From JBAYVY01 sp041674345 (GTDB lineage: Bacteria; Planctomycetota; Phycisphaerae; Phycisphaerales; Zrk34), in NCBI GenBank assembly GCA_041674345.1, contig JBAYVY010000156.1, positions 1-8,350 of the forward strand: 8,350 bases of DNA, given 5' to 3'. This document shows, piece by piece, positions 1 through 6,868 of this stretch. The notes under the pieces are model-generated. The model searched no databases and had not been told where the DNA came from. It saw only the letters and a program-made list of their open reading frames with translations. A program made the position numbers and the translations under genes. Numbering within the stretch: position 1 is the first letter of the stretch; every line of letters begins with the position of its first letter.

Positions 1-121
1 ACGGGTGATCGCCGTTTTTGAGCCAAAAACGAATGTTTGTCGAAAAATGGTCGAACATTGGCTCATCTTACCGCCGTTTTTGAAGCAGAATCGAGGCTTT
101 TTGACCCCGTGAACGGTTACA
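1..121 (-). repeat. MITE-like dispersed repeat, left copy
   Basis: Read on the minus strand, this stretch begins at 121 with TGTAACCGTTCACGGG (106-121) and runs leftwards. It carries a palindrome of CGTTTTTG and CAAAAACG arms (13-20 and 24-31) around a 3-base loop. The same opening 16-mer lies inverted at 8231-8246, and 12-26 matches 8336-8350 inverted (15 of 15). The blocks between are alignable but diverged, and share GAGCCAA, TCGACC and TTTTTCG. The window's first bases, ACGGGT, match the inside of the same terminal motif in the other direction. This suggests the element is about 130 bp with inverted ends and that only about 10 bases lie outside the window. It joins the truncated gene at 122 without a gap. 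The GTAA-starting terminus is reminiscent of IS66-family ends, a weak inference. No transposase is visible. Confidence 0.72.
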
Positions 122-885
122 CCGCCCCTTGGGTGACTGGGCCACGATATCAAACGCCATTTTTGTCCGACCCGCGTTTTGGCTGATTCCCGGAATGGTG
201 CATTGAGAAAAATCCCACCGGGGGAGCGCGTTTTGAAGTCGTTCACGGACATAGGTCTGGCAAAGTTGCCCCATTGTGTTGGCGGTCGCGCCACCCGTAA
301 TTCGGCTCACATGAATGTATCGCTGTCTTACAAAATTATCGAGTTCACGTTTGCGACCCACAAGCGAACCAATGACACACTTCTCTGGAATCTCGTCCGG
401 CAAATCAGGATCAACGGATGTTCCTCCGTGAATTAAGAGCATCGCGACATCCTCCATTGCCTCCGTCAAATCCGTCGCCAAGGCGAGGCCCGCGCCATCA
501 ACATTCAATGCGGGGTTGTTCCATGCGTTGCGGGTATCGAGCGATTTGAATTCATATTATGTTCCGTATCTTTCCATCGAAACGTCATTTTGCCGTTCGG
601 GAATATCTCTCGAATATCCGAACGAAAACGCTGAAGTTTTTCTCCCCCCACATCAGACAAAACAATCAGATGTTTCAAAAACAAATTCGCGGGCACTCCC
701 GTGGTTGCCCTCAAGACATCTTTCCACGCCCGGGGCGAAGCATCCGCAACGTAAAGAAGACCAATGAATTTTTCCTGCGATTCGATCAATCTTGGAATGA
801 TGCTTGTGGAGTGTTCCCGTTGCGCAAGCACTGTCGGCCAGAACTTCAACGCATGGACTTCGAGGTCTTCGATTCTTCTTGGCAT
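122..885 (-). pseudogene. Frameshifted, truncated restriction-endonuclease-like gene
   Basis: Two minus-strand frames read as one protein. Frame A runs from ATG 885-883 (MPRRIEDLEVHALKFWP...) to TEHN near 557. Frame B continues from 556 with YEFKSLDTRNAWNNP, then LNVDGAGLALATDLTEAMEDV, VGRKRELDNFVRQRYIHVSR and GISQNAGRTKMAFDIVAQSP. Losing one base between CAT (561-559) and TAT (556-554) explains the break. Without a correction, frame A stops at 505-507. The last homologous-looking residues (SPKGR) lie at the junction with the repeat at 121, so the C-terminus is missing. The FDIVA-x-SP-x-G segment resembles the first strand of a PD-(D/E)XK nuclease core, where the E-x-K-type strand would come next. 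The call of type II restriction enzyme rests on family memory and is tentative. No methyltransferase lies in the window. A TAAAAT (895-900, minus) could be a -10 box, but there is no clear -35 or Shine-Dalgarno. G+C is clearly lower than downstream (24 of 60 in 541-600), consistent with acquired DNA. Confidence 0.6.
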
Positions 886-995
886 AGCAATTCCATTTTA
901 CACGATTACCAATGCACATTAACGGTTCTACCATTTTTTCGACCGGTCGCTTATGAAATGTCGTCGCTTCTCCCGGAAAATGTGGGGCATCGCAC

Positions 996-1685
996 TCACT
1001 TCCCCGTCATCGCCCGGCGTTTGCGGAACTTGCCCAGGCGGATCGGGCCGTGCGTTCGGCGGTATTTGCGATACCACAGAATGTACGCCGTCAGCAGCGA
1101 AACCCCCGCGATGAACATGCCCAGCGTCATCCATCCCTCGGTGGAGTGGAATTGCGTTTCAGTCACCTCCGCCAGGTAATATCCCGCCGCCATCTGAATC
1201 GTGATCGTGACGATGGCGCTGCCCGCGTCAGCGATGAAATACCTCCAGCGCGGGTAGTGCATCAGCCCGGCGACCAGAAGCGTCGGCCAGCGGGCGCCGG
1301 GAATGAATCTCGCCGCGACGATCACCCACGCGCCATGCTCATGCACCTGATGCCTCGCCCACAACAACCGGCGGGGATGCAGGAATCGCTTGACCCAGCG
1401 CCGGTGCAATATCGCCTTGCCGAAGTGTCGCCCGATGAACACGACGATGTAATCCGCCGCGAGAATCCCGAAGTAACACGCCAGCCAGGCGTAACAGAAC
1501 GCTTCCAGGCGATTTTCACCCATCAGGCCGCGGTGGACCAGCACCCCGGCCCCGACGGTGACGATTTCCTCGGAGATCGGCACGCCCACACCCGTGACCA
1601 GCAACACGAGAATGATGACCACATACCAGTTCATGCCGGGCAGGCCCGCGAGCATGTCGAAAAGTTGATTCAGGTATTCGGGCAT
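996..1685 (-). CDS. DedA/VTT-family membrane protein
   Basis: This 229-residue integral membrane protein belongs to the DedA (SNARE-associated, VTT) family. Members are inner-membrane proteins, and some flip undecaprenyl phosphate or phospholipids and support envelope integrity. Visible features are a first hydrophobic segment (about 20-34), then GVGVPISEE at 33-40, the family's acidic re-entrant motif. Further hydrophobic stretches lie at about 64-85, 119-140 and 150-172, followed by a last helix at about 187-205. RFIPGAR at 126-132 is the hallmark R-x-x-P-G-x-R motif. The tail is very basic (KYRRTHGPIRLGKFRKRR), as expected of a cytosolic end. I chose ATG 1685-1683 (MPEYLNQLFDML) because the open frame beyond it, up to 1802, is read from the dispersed repeat DNA and gives HSSFEFRHSSF-type junk peptide. 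No Shine-Dalgarno is evident. It is transcribed divergently from the TMTC-like gene, with 59 bp between the starts. The substrate cannot be told from the sequence. Confidence 0.9.
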   Translation of the reverse strand: MPEYLNQLFDMLAGLPGMNWYVVIILVLLVTGVGVPISEEIVTVGAGVLVHRGLMGENRLEAFCYAWLACYFGILAADYIVVFIGRHFGKAILHRRWVKRFLHPRRLLWARHQVHEHGAWVIVAARFIPGARWPTLLVAGLMHYPRWRYFIADAGSAIVTITIQMAAGYYLAEVTETQFHSTEGWMTLGMFIAGVSLLTAYILWYRKYRRTHGPIRLGKFRKRRAMTGK

Positions 1686-1733
1686 GATGACGTCCGGTGC
1701 GGTGTCGTGGGTGAAACGGAAATGATAACATCT

Positions 1734-1738
1734 GGAGG
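1734..1738 (+). promoter_or_regulatory. Shine-Dalgarno GGAGG for the TMTC-like gene
   Basis: A perfect GGAGG lies 6 bases before ATG 1745-1747. It is the only strong Shine-Dalgarno among the gene starts here, and it decides the start at 1745 even though the codons that follow are repeat-derived. No other in-frame start closer to the first membrane helix has a comparable site. Confidence 0.65.
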
Positions 1739-1744
1739 AATCAA

Positions 1745-1772
1745 ATGACGAATGACGAAACTCGAATGACGA
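1745..1772 (+). repeat. ATGACGA heptamer tandem repeat
   Basis: Four 7-base units run in a row: ATGACGA, ATGACGA, AACTCGA, ATGACGA, followed by a partial ATG. This resembles GAATGACGAATGACGAA-type repeats that I recall as common in intergenic DNA of Planctomycetes and related phyla. Here it supplies the first nine codons of the TMTC-like gene (MTNDETRMT). On the other strand it reads as the spurious upstream extension of the DedA frame. Confidence 0.75.
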
Positions 1773-4162
1773 ATGGTGTGTTAGCCAACAGCCACGAGCC
1801 AACAGCCAACAGGAGTACCTGCGACCGTTCGCCTGCTGGCTGTTGGCTGTTGGCTGCTGGCTGTGAGAATCGCGGCCGCACGATCCTGATCGCCGCGGCG
1901 CTGCTGGCGCTGACCGTCCTGGCCTATCTCCCGGCCCTGCACAGCGGGTACATCTGGGACGACGATCAGTACGTCACGCTCAATCAAAATCTGCGTTCGA
2001 TGCGGGGACTGGCCGACACGTGGTTCAAGCCCCAATCCCTCCCGCAGTATTACCCGCTGGTGCATACGACGTTTTGGGTCGAGTATCACCTGTGGGGACT
2101 GAACCCGCTGGGCTATCACATCGTCAACGTGCTGCTGCACGCGATCTCGGCGATCCTGCTCTGGCGACTGCTGCGACGCTTGAAAATCCTTTCCGGGGGC
2201 GGGGGCGAAGCGGCGTCGCTGCTGGCGGCGGCCATCTTCGCGCTGCATCCGATCGAAGTCGAATCCGTCGCATGGATCACCGAACGCAAAAACGTGCTGT
2301 CCATGCTCTGCTATCTGCTGGCCATCGGCGCGTATCTGCGCTTTGACCCTCTTGAAAACCCGCGACAAACCGCCTCCCGGAAATGGTGGGCCGCTGCGTT
2401 CGTCCTGTTCATCGCCGCGCTGCTGAGCAAAAGCGTCACCGCCTCGCTGCCCGCGGCGATCCTGCTGCTGATCTGGTGGAAACGGGGCCGCGTCGCCTGG
2501 CGCGACTTCACCGCCACGCTGCCGTTCTTCATTCTCGGTGCCGCGATGGGCCTCTACACCGCCTACCTCGAACGCACCCACGTCGGCGCGTTCGGGTCGG
2601 ATTTCAACTTCACCCTCATCGACCGTTGCCTGATCGCCGGTCGCGCCCTCTGGTTCTACGCCGGCAAATTGCTCTGGCCCGCCGATCTGATCTTCATCTA
2701 TCCGCGCTGGCGCATCGACGCCTCCGACGCATCGCAATACCTGTATCCGCTTGCCGCGATCATCGTGACCGCGCTGCTCTGGTTCTTCCGGGGGCGCAAG
2801 CGCCTCGGGCGCGGGCCTCCGGCGGGGTGGCTCTTCTTCGTCGGCACGATGTTCCCCGCGCTGGGCTTCCTGAACGTCTATCCCTTCATCTTCTCCTTCG
2901 TCGCCGACCACTTCCAGTATCACGCGGGCGTCGGACTGATCGTACTCGGCTCCTGCGCGATCACCCGCCTGTTGCGCCCCATCGGCGAACGCCAACGCAT
3001 GATCGTCACCGCCCTCATCGCGCTGGCGCTGGCCGGGCTGACCTTCCACCAGTGCCGGTTGTATTACAAGGATGAAAAGACCCTCTGGACCCGCGTGCTG
3101 GATCGCAACCCCTCCGCATGGATGGCGCACAACAACCTCGGCACGGTGCTGTTGAAAGAAGAGCGATTCACCGAGGCGTTGTCGTATTTCCAGCAGACGT
3201 TGCGGATGAAGCCGGACCACTCCCGCGCGAATAAAAACATGGGGGCCGCCCTGCTGGGTTTGCATCGCTATGAAGAAGCCGTCGCCGAGTATCAGACGGC
3301 GATGAAGGTCGAGCCGCTCGATCCCTACGTACACTGCGGCCTGGGCCTGGCGCTGCAACACATCGACCAAATGCAACCCGCGATGGAGCAGTTCCGCATC
3401 GCGATCAAACTCCAACCCGATTTCGCCGACGCCCACAACTACCTCGCCGCGTCGCTGCTGTTGACCGGCCAGCCCCAACAGGCGATCGCCGAGTATCGGG
3501 AGGCGATCCGGTTGCAACCCGACCATCACGAGGCCCATGCCGGTTACGCCTACGCGCTGCAAATGACCGGACATCTGGACGAGGCCGCCGCCGAGTTCAC
3601 CAAAGCGGGCAAACTCAAACCCGAACCGGCGGACAATCGCCAGAACCTGGCGATGATTCATCAGCTTCAGGGCCGGATCGAACAGGCGGTCATGGAATTG
3701 CAAAAGAGGGTCGCCGCCCGGCCGACGGACATCGCGGCCCGGCTGGACCTGGCGTACAACCTCGAACAACTGGGCCGGCACACCGAGGCCGCCGCCGAAT
3801 ATGAACAGGCGTTGCGTGTCGCGCCCAACAGCGAGCGGGTGCTGATGGAGTTCGCATGGTTCCTGGCGACCTGCCCGGAGGCCTCGGTGCGTAACGGTCC
3901 GCGAGCGGCGCGAATGGCCGAACGCATCGCCAGCGCCCTGCCGGCCCCCACCGCGCTGCTGTGCGATACCCTCGCCGCCTGTTATGCCGAGTCCGGCGAC
4001 TTCGATCGCGCCATCGAGTGGCAACGCAAAGCCGTGCTGATCGCCCCGAAAGACCGCGCCGATCAATGCCGGCAACGCCTGGAACTGTATCAACACCACC
4101 AGCCCTATCGCAGCCCGATCCAGGCGGGGCCGACGAAAACCAGCGACCTCCATTTGAAATAA
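1745..4162 (+). CDS. TMTC-like polytopic membrane protein with C-terminal TPRs
   Basis: This is an 805-residue protein. After a repeat-derived leader (about 1-44) comes a helix at 45-63, then YIWDDDQYV at 69-77. That is the acidic first-loop motif of GT-C glycosyltransferase-like proteins. HPIEVESVAWITERKN lies at 168-183, further hydrophobic segments are at about 125-141, 156-168, 183-199, 215-245, 258-274, 333-347, 360-376, 392-410 and 417-432, and VADHFQYHAG (386-395) stands where the family usually has a D-R-Y-x-Y motif. About nine TPRs follow from about 445 to 770, the first containing AHNNLGTVLLKEERFTEALS. The C-terminal block FAWFLATCPEASVRNG (703-718) and DTLAACYAESGDFDRAIEWQ (741-760) is typical of planctomycete TPR proteins. 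Eukaryotic TMTC proteins are O-mannosyltransferases. Donor, acceptor and even catalytic activity here are inference. The start is ATG 1745 with GGAGG. The true ancestral start may have lain further in, before residue 45. Confidence 0.85.
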   Translation: MTNDETRMTNGVLANSHEPTANRSTCDRSPAGCWLLAAGCENRGRTILIAAALLALTVLAYLPALHSGYIWDDDQYVTLNQNLRSMRGLADTWFKPQSLPQYYPLVHTTFWVEYHLWGLNPLGYHIVNVLLHAISAILLWRLLRRLKILSGGGGEAASLLAAAIFALHPIEVESVAWITERKNVLSMLCYLLAIGAYLRFDPLENPRQTASRKWWAAAFVLFIAALLSKSVTASLPAAILLLIWWKRGRVAWRDFTATLPFFILGAAMGLYTAYLERTHVGAFGSDFNFTLIDRCLIAGRALWFYAGKLLWPADLIFIYPRWRIDASDASQYLYPLAAIIVTALLWFFRGRKRLGRGPPAGWLFFVGTMFPALGFLNVYPFIFSFVADHFQYHAGVGLIVLGSCAITRLLRPIGERQRMIVTALIALALAGLTFHQCRLYYKDEKTLWTRVLDRNPSAWMAHNNLGTVLLKEERFTEALSYFQQTLRMKPDHSRANKNMGAALLGLHRYEEAVAEYQTAMKVEPLDPYVHCGLGLALQHIDQMQPAMEQFRIAIKLQPDFADAHNYLAASLLLTGQPQQAIAEYREAIRLQPDHHEAHAGYAYALQMTGHLDEAAAEFTKAGKLKPEPADNRQNLAMIHQLQGRIEQAVMELQKRVAARPTDIAARLDLAYNLEQLGRHTEAAAEYEQALRVAPNSERVLMEFAWFLATCPEASVRNGPRAARMAERIASALPAPTALLCDTLAACYAESGDFDRAIEWQRKAVLIAPKDRADQCRQRLELYQHHQPYRSPIQAGPTKTSDLHLK
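1783..1864. repeat. GCCAACA / TGTTGGC inverted repeat
   Basis: The left arm (1783-1812) is built of AGCCAAC units and the right arm (1833-1864) of GTTGGCT units. AGCCAACAGCCAACAG at 1797-1812 is perfectly complementary to 1840-1855. The spacer between the arms is about 20 bases. It lies inside the first 40 codons of the TMTC-like gene and would form a stable hairpin in its mRNA. It resembles dispersed intergenic repeats rather than protein-coding sequence. Confidence 0.75.
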
Positions 4163-4201
4163 AACCCATTTCCCAACCCCGTGGAATCACCCGCCGTCCC
4201 C

Positions 4202-4279
4202 GCATTTTCTCATCGGAATGATTACTTTGTTTTCAGTGAAAACAAAGTAATTGCCACAAGCATTTCAATGGGAAAATAC
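4202..4279. terminator. Long hairpin between convergent genes, likely bidirectional terminator
   Basis: The core is a perfect 14-bp stem, ATTACTTTGTTTTC (4221-4234) with GAAAACAAAGTAAT (4238-4251), closed by a 3-base loop AGT. Beyond it, 4202-4220 pairs with 4261-4279: 15 of 19 are Watson-Crick and 2 more are wobble pairs in RNA. A 9-base bulge (4252-4260) lies on the right side. The stem is A+T-rich and lacks a clean T-tract, so it is not a textbook intrinsic terminator. Its place between the ends of two convergent genes (4162 and 4436) argues for termination or transcript protection. It could also be a palindromic dispersed element. The rest of the gap (4163-4435) shows only a weak GGCAC/GTGCC stem at 4301-4320. 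Confidence 0.55.
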
Positions 4280-4435
4280 CGCTGAAAAATGAATGTATGC
4301 CAGGCACATCCCCGGTGCCGGATATAGCGCTCTTCCCCGCCCCTGACGCGGCGGAAACGGGCTGCTTGTCCCAAACCATGCCCCCCAATTCACACCCGCA
4401 CACCCGCGGACAGACCTTCCAAATCGTCAAGCCGA

Positions 4436-6727
4436 TCAACCCGGCGAGGTGCCGACCGATGCGGCCGGTTCTTTGGCCGGTGGCGTCGGCGCGGGCGTTG
4501 CCGGAGTTGGCGTGGGACTGCTTGCGGGGGTTCCCGGGGCGGGGGCGGCTCCGGGGGTGGGGGCGGATTGTTGGGCGGCGGCGAGTTTGGCGCGGAGGGA
4601 TTTGAGGCGTGATTGCTGATCGGCGGAAGTCGCGGCGGTGGTGAGTTTCCCGACCGCGGCGAGCAGCAGCCCCGCCTGTTCCGTGCGTTTGGCGGTCAGC
4701 GCGGTGTCCGCCGCGTCCAGCAGCAGTCGCCGCGACAGCGCCGCGCCGTTTTCATCCTGTTGCGCCACGCGCCCGGCCAGCGCGATCGCATCGTCGTCCG
4801 GCGAAGTTCGCAGCATCGCCTCCAACATCCCCCGGTCACGCCGCGCCCGTTGTTCATCACTGATGCCCCCGGTAGCCCCGGTACCCCCGGTGCCGTCCGC
4901 GCCGATCAGATCGTAAATCGTCCCGGCCTGCGCCGGCTGATCGGCCTCCAGCAGCAACCGGCCCAGCCGCAGCAGCAATTCCGTGCGATCCGGCGAAACG
5001 TCCTTCGCCCCGGCGACCGGCTTGAGCATCGCCGCCCGCAGATCGGTCGCGCCCTTGTGCGCGATCATCGCATCGTCCAGCTTCCGCAACGCCGGCATGT
5101 CCAGCCGCCCCGCCACCGCCAGCAGCGCCGCGCGCCAGGTCGGCGTCAGTTCCTTTTGACTGGGCGGATGATTCAGCAACAGTTCGGCGATGGCCGGCGT
5201 CTTGCCCCGCCTCGCCGCGGCCTCCAGCGCGCGACCGGCCAGCACCGGGTCGTCGATCCGCCGCATCAGCGGCGCAACGTCCAGCGTCCCGGCGACAAAC
5301 GCCTCCGCCGCCGCCTTCCGTACCGCCGGGTCGGTGCCGTCCAGCAATCCTTCAATCGTCGCGCGATCCTCGTCTTGCGCCATGCGTCCCAGCAGTTTCA
5401 CCATCGCCGGATCGGGCGAGGCGTCGGCACGCACCGCAGCGCGGGCGGCTTTCAGCGCCGCCGCCTGTTGGCGCGGCTGCAACAAACCGGCATCCAGCGC
5501 GGCGATCACCATCGCCGCCGCCGCCGACCGCGTATCGCTCCGCCCCAACAACACCAGCGCCGGATCAATCGCCGCCGGTCGCGGCTTGCGCGCCAACAGC
5601 GACAGGTAAGCGTTCCGCGCCGCCGGGTCGGTCTCAGCCGACAACCGCCCGGCCACCTGATCCGCCGCCGGGTCGTCGTCGATATCGCGTAACAGCGCCG
5701 CCGCCGAGGCGCGCACCGTCGGCGAATCATCGTCCAATCGGGTCCGCAATTTATCCCGCACCGGCTGCGGCGGACTTTGCGCGTTCAACAGATTGCGTTC
5801 CACCAGCGCCAGCGCCTCCAGCCGCACCGCCGTGATCGGGTCATCAAGCATCTTCATCAGCAGCGCCGGACGATCCGCTTCCGCCGTCGCCACGTACAAC
5901 TGGCCCAAAGCATCGGCCAGTCGCGCCGTGAGCGTCGCCTGATCGGCGGCCAGTTGCCGCTTCTGTTCGCTCAGCGACCGCACCATCCGCGCCAGCCAGC
6001 GATCGCGCGGCAGTTGCCGGTGCGCTTCCCACCATTGATGCCAGCCGGCGGCATCTCGCCCGATCTCCGTGTCGCCGGTCAATTCTTGCAGCGCATCGAA
6101 CGCCGCGTTGCGAATCAACCCATCCTGCTTCGGTTCGGTCAGTCCCACCAGTGTTTGCGCGCTGATCGGCTGACGATGCTCGGCCAGCACGGCGATCGCG
6201 CCGAGGCGCACGTTCGCCGGTTTGTCCGAATCGTTCGCCCACGCGATCAGCCGGGTCAGCACCGGGCCGTCTTCGTACCGGCCCAGCGCTGCGGCCACGT
6301 CCCTGCGCAGCGCGTCGTTGTCCGCGCCGATCAGCGCCAGCAACGGCTCGGCCAGCGCATCGGGAGGCGTCACCTCGGCCGCGCCCAGCGCCGAGGCGAC
6401 CGCACGCTGCCCGGTCGGATCGGACGCATCGGCCAGTTGCCCGCCCAGCGCCACCATCGCCGCGGGCCAGCCGCGCGTCAGCAGGTTCACCGCCGCGGCC
6501 CGCCGCTTGGCCAGGTCGATCTTCCCGTCGCCCAGCACCCCCAGCAGCAGGTCCATGTCGCGCTGTTGCTCGGCGGTCAGCCGCCCGGTGTCGGGCCGCT
6601 CGGCGGCCGCGGCGGGCGCGGTCACGGAGGCGATCGACAAGCCAGCGCACAACACCGATGCCCCCAGGCGAAGCATCAGCCCCGTGGGTCGTCGGCCGAT
6701 CAAAGGATTGATGATTCGTACACCCAT
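4436..6727 (-). CDS. Exported HEAT-repeat protein with Pro/Ala/Thr-rich tail
   Basis: This 763-residue protein has a Sec-type signal peptide: LMLRLGASVLCAGLSIASV followed by TAPAAAA, with cleavage expected near residue 42. ATG 6727 is taken as the start because CGAGAG lies about 8 bases upstream. Met18 (6676) is an alternative that would give a more ordinary signal peptide. From about 70 to 570 there are repeated alpha-helical pairs of HEAT/PBS-lyase type, for example DPTGQRAVASALGAAE, DNDALRRDVAAALGRYED, DDPITAVRLEALALVERN, DDSPTVRASAAALLRDIDDD and GTDPAVRKAAAEAFVAG. A W-x2-WW segment (229-233) after LTGDTEIG resembles one seen in other planctomycete HEAT proteins. Helices at about 582-608 are TPR-like. 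A GTGGTGATGG linker (612-621) and a P/A/T-rich tail (722-763) are low in complexity. It probably works as a periplasmic protein-binding scaffold. No catalytic residues are apparent and no partner can be named. It diverges from the TPR gene at 6869. Confidence 0.85.
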   Translation of the reverse strand: MGVRIINPLIGRRPTGLMLRLGASVLCAGLSIASVTAPAAAAERPDTGRLTAEQQRDMDLLLGVLGDGKIDLAKRRAAAVNLLTRGWPAAMVALGGQLADASDPTGQRAVASALGAAEVTPPDALAEPLLALIGADNDALRRDVAAALGRYEDGPVLTRLIAWANDSDKPANVRLGAIAVLAEHRQPISAQTLVGLTEPKQDGLIRNAAFDALQELTGDTEIGRDAAGWHQWWEAHRQLPRDRWLARMVRSLSEQKRQLAADQATLTARLADALGQLYVATAEADRPALLMKMLDDPITAVRLEALALVERNLLNAQSPPQPVRDKLRTRLDDDSPTVRASAAALLRDIDDDPAADQVAGRLSAETDPAARNAYLSLLARKPRPAAIDPALVLLGRSDTRSAAAAMVIAALDAGLLQPRQQAAALKAARAAVRADASPDPAMVKLLGRMAQDEDRATIEGLLDGTDPAVRKAAAEAFVAGTLDVAPLMRRIDDPVLAGRALEAAARRGKTPAIAELLLNHPPSQKELTPTWRAALLAVAGRLDMPALRKLDDAMIAHKGATDLRAAMLKPVAGAKDVSPDRTELLLRLGRLLLEADQPAQAGTIYDLIGADGTGGTGATGGISDEQRARRDRGMLEAMLRTSPDDDAIALAGRVAQQDENGAALSRRLLLDAADTALTAKRTEQAGLLLAAVGKLTTAATSADQQSRLKSLRAKLAAAQQSAPTPGAAPAPGTPASSPTPTPATPAPTPPAKEPAASVGTSPG

Positions 6728-6868
6728 TTTGCAAACTCTCGCGGCGGCGTCGGCGGCTCGCTACAATATATCCCGTCCGCCCGGTTCGTGTATGCCGCGA
6801 AAGCGATCATCGTGACAATCGTGTCCCGGTCGCCCGCCGGAACACGACCCAGAAGTGGAACGCACCAT
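6728..6868. promoter_or_regulatory. Divergent promoter region of the HEAT and TPR genes
   Basis: This 141-bp gap must hold the promoters for both neighbours. On the plus strand TACAAT (6762-6767), inside CTACAATATAT, is a good -10-like box and leaves a leader of about 95 bases before the TPR start. No -35 box stands at a normal distance: TTGCAA at 6729-6734 is 27 bases away. Before ATG 6869 there is only a weak purine stretch (GAAGTGGAA). No operator-like palindrome was seen. Confidence 0.35.

Noticed and set aside
1..121. CRISPR array, because of recurring CAAAAACG/CGTTTTTG words
   Set aside because: Spacing and unit length are irregular, the words are short palindromes, and no constant repeat with uniform spacers exists.
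548..561. Programmed frameshifting in the restriction-like gene
   Set aside because: No slippery heptamer or downstream structure was seen at the junction, and the gene is also truncated at its end, so simple decay is the better explanation.
940..949. CGACCGGTCG palindrome with adjacent T6 (933-938) as a terminator for DedA
   Set aside because: On the transcribed minus strand the run after the palindrome is A, not T, and the perfect palindrome leaves too short a stem once a loop is allowed.
559..1179. 206-codon plus-strand open frame
   Set aside because: It is antisense to the restriction-like gene and to the end of DedA. Composition and lack of a Shine-Dalgarno mark it as a shadow.
1686..1802. 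N-terminal extension of the DedA frame
   Set aside because: The extra 39 residues (HSSFEFRHSSF-type) are translated from the dispersed repeat and from the intergenic gap. Family proteins start close to MPEYLNQ.
1781..4153. 790-codon open frame on the minus strand
   Set aside because: It is antisense to the TMTC-like gene. Its product is a compositionally odd R/G/Q/D-rich chain without domains, an effect of high G+C codon use.
4233..4439. 68-codon minus frame starting with TTG over the HEAT stop
   Set aside because: It has a weak start, no recognisable protein features, and runs through the hairpin and the intergenic DNA.
5777..6868. Upstream extension of the TPR frame, giving an 800-residue protein
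   Set aside because: This part is antisense to the HEAT gene and reads as R/Q/H-rich nonsense. The TPR fold and the familiar start MNEWFDAEQHV begin at 6869.
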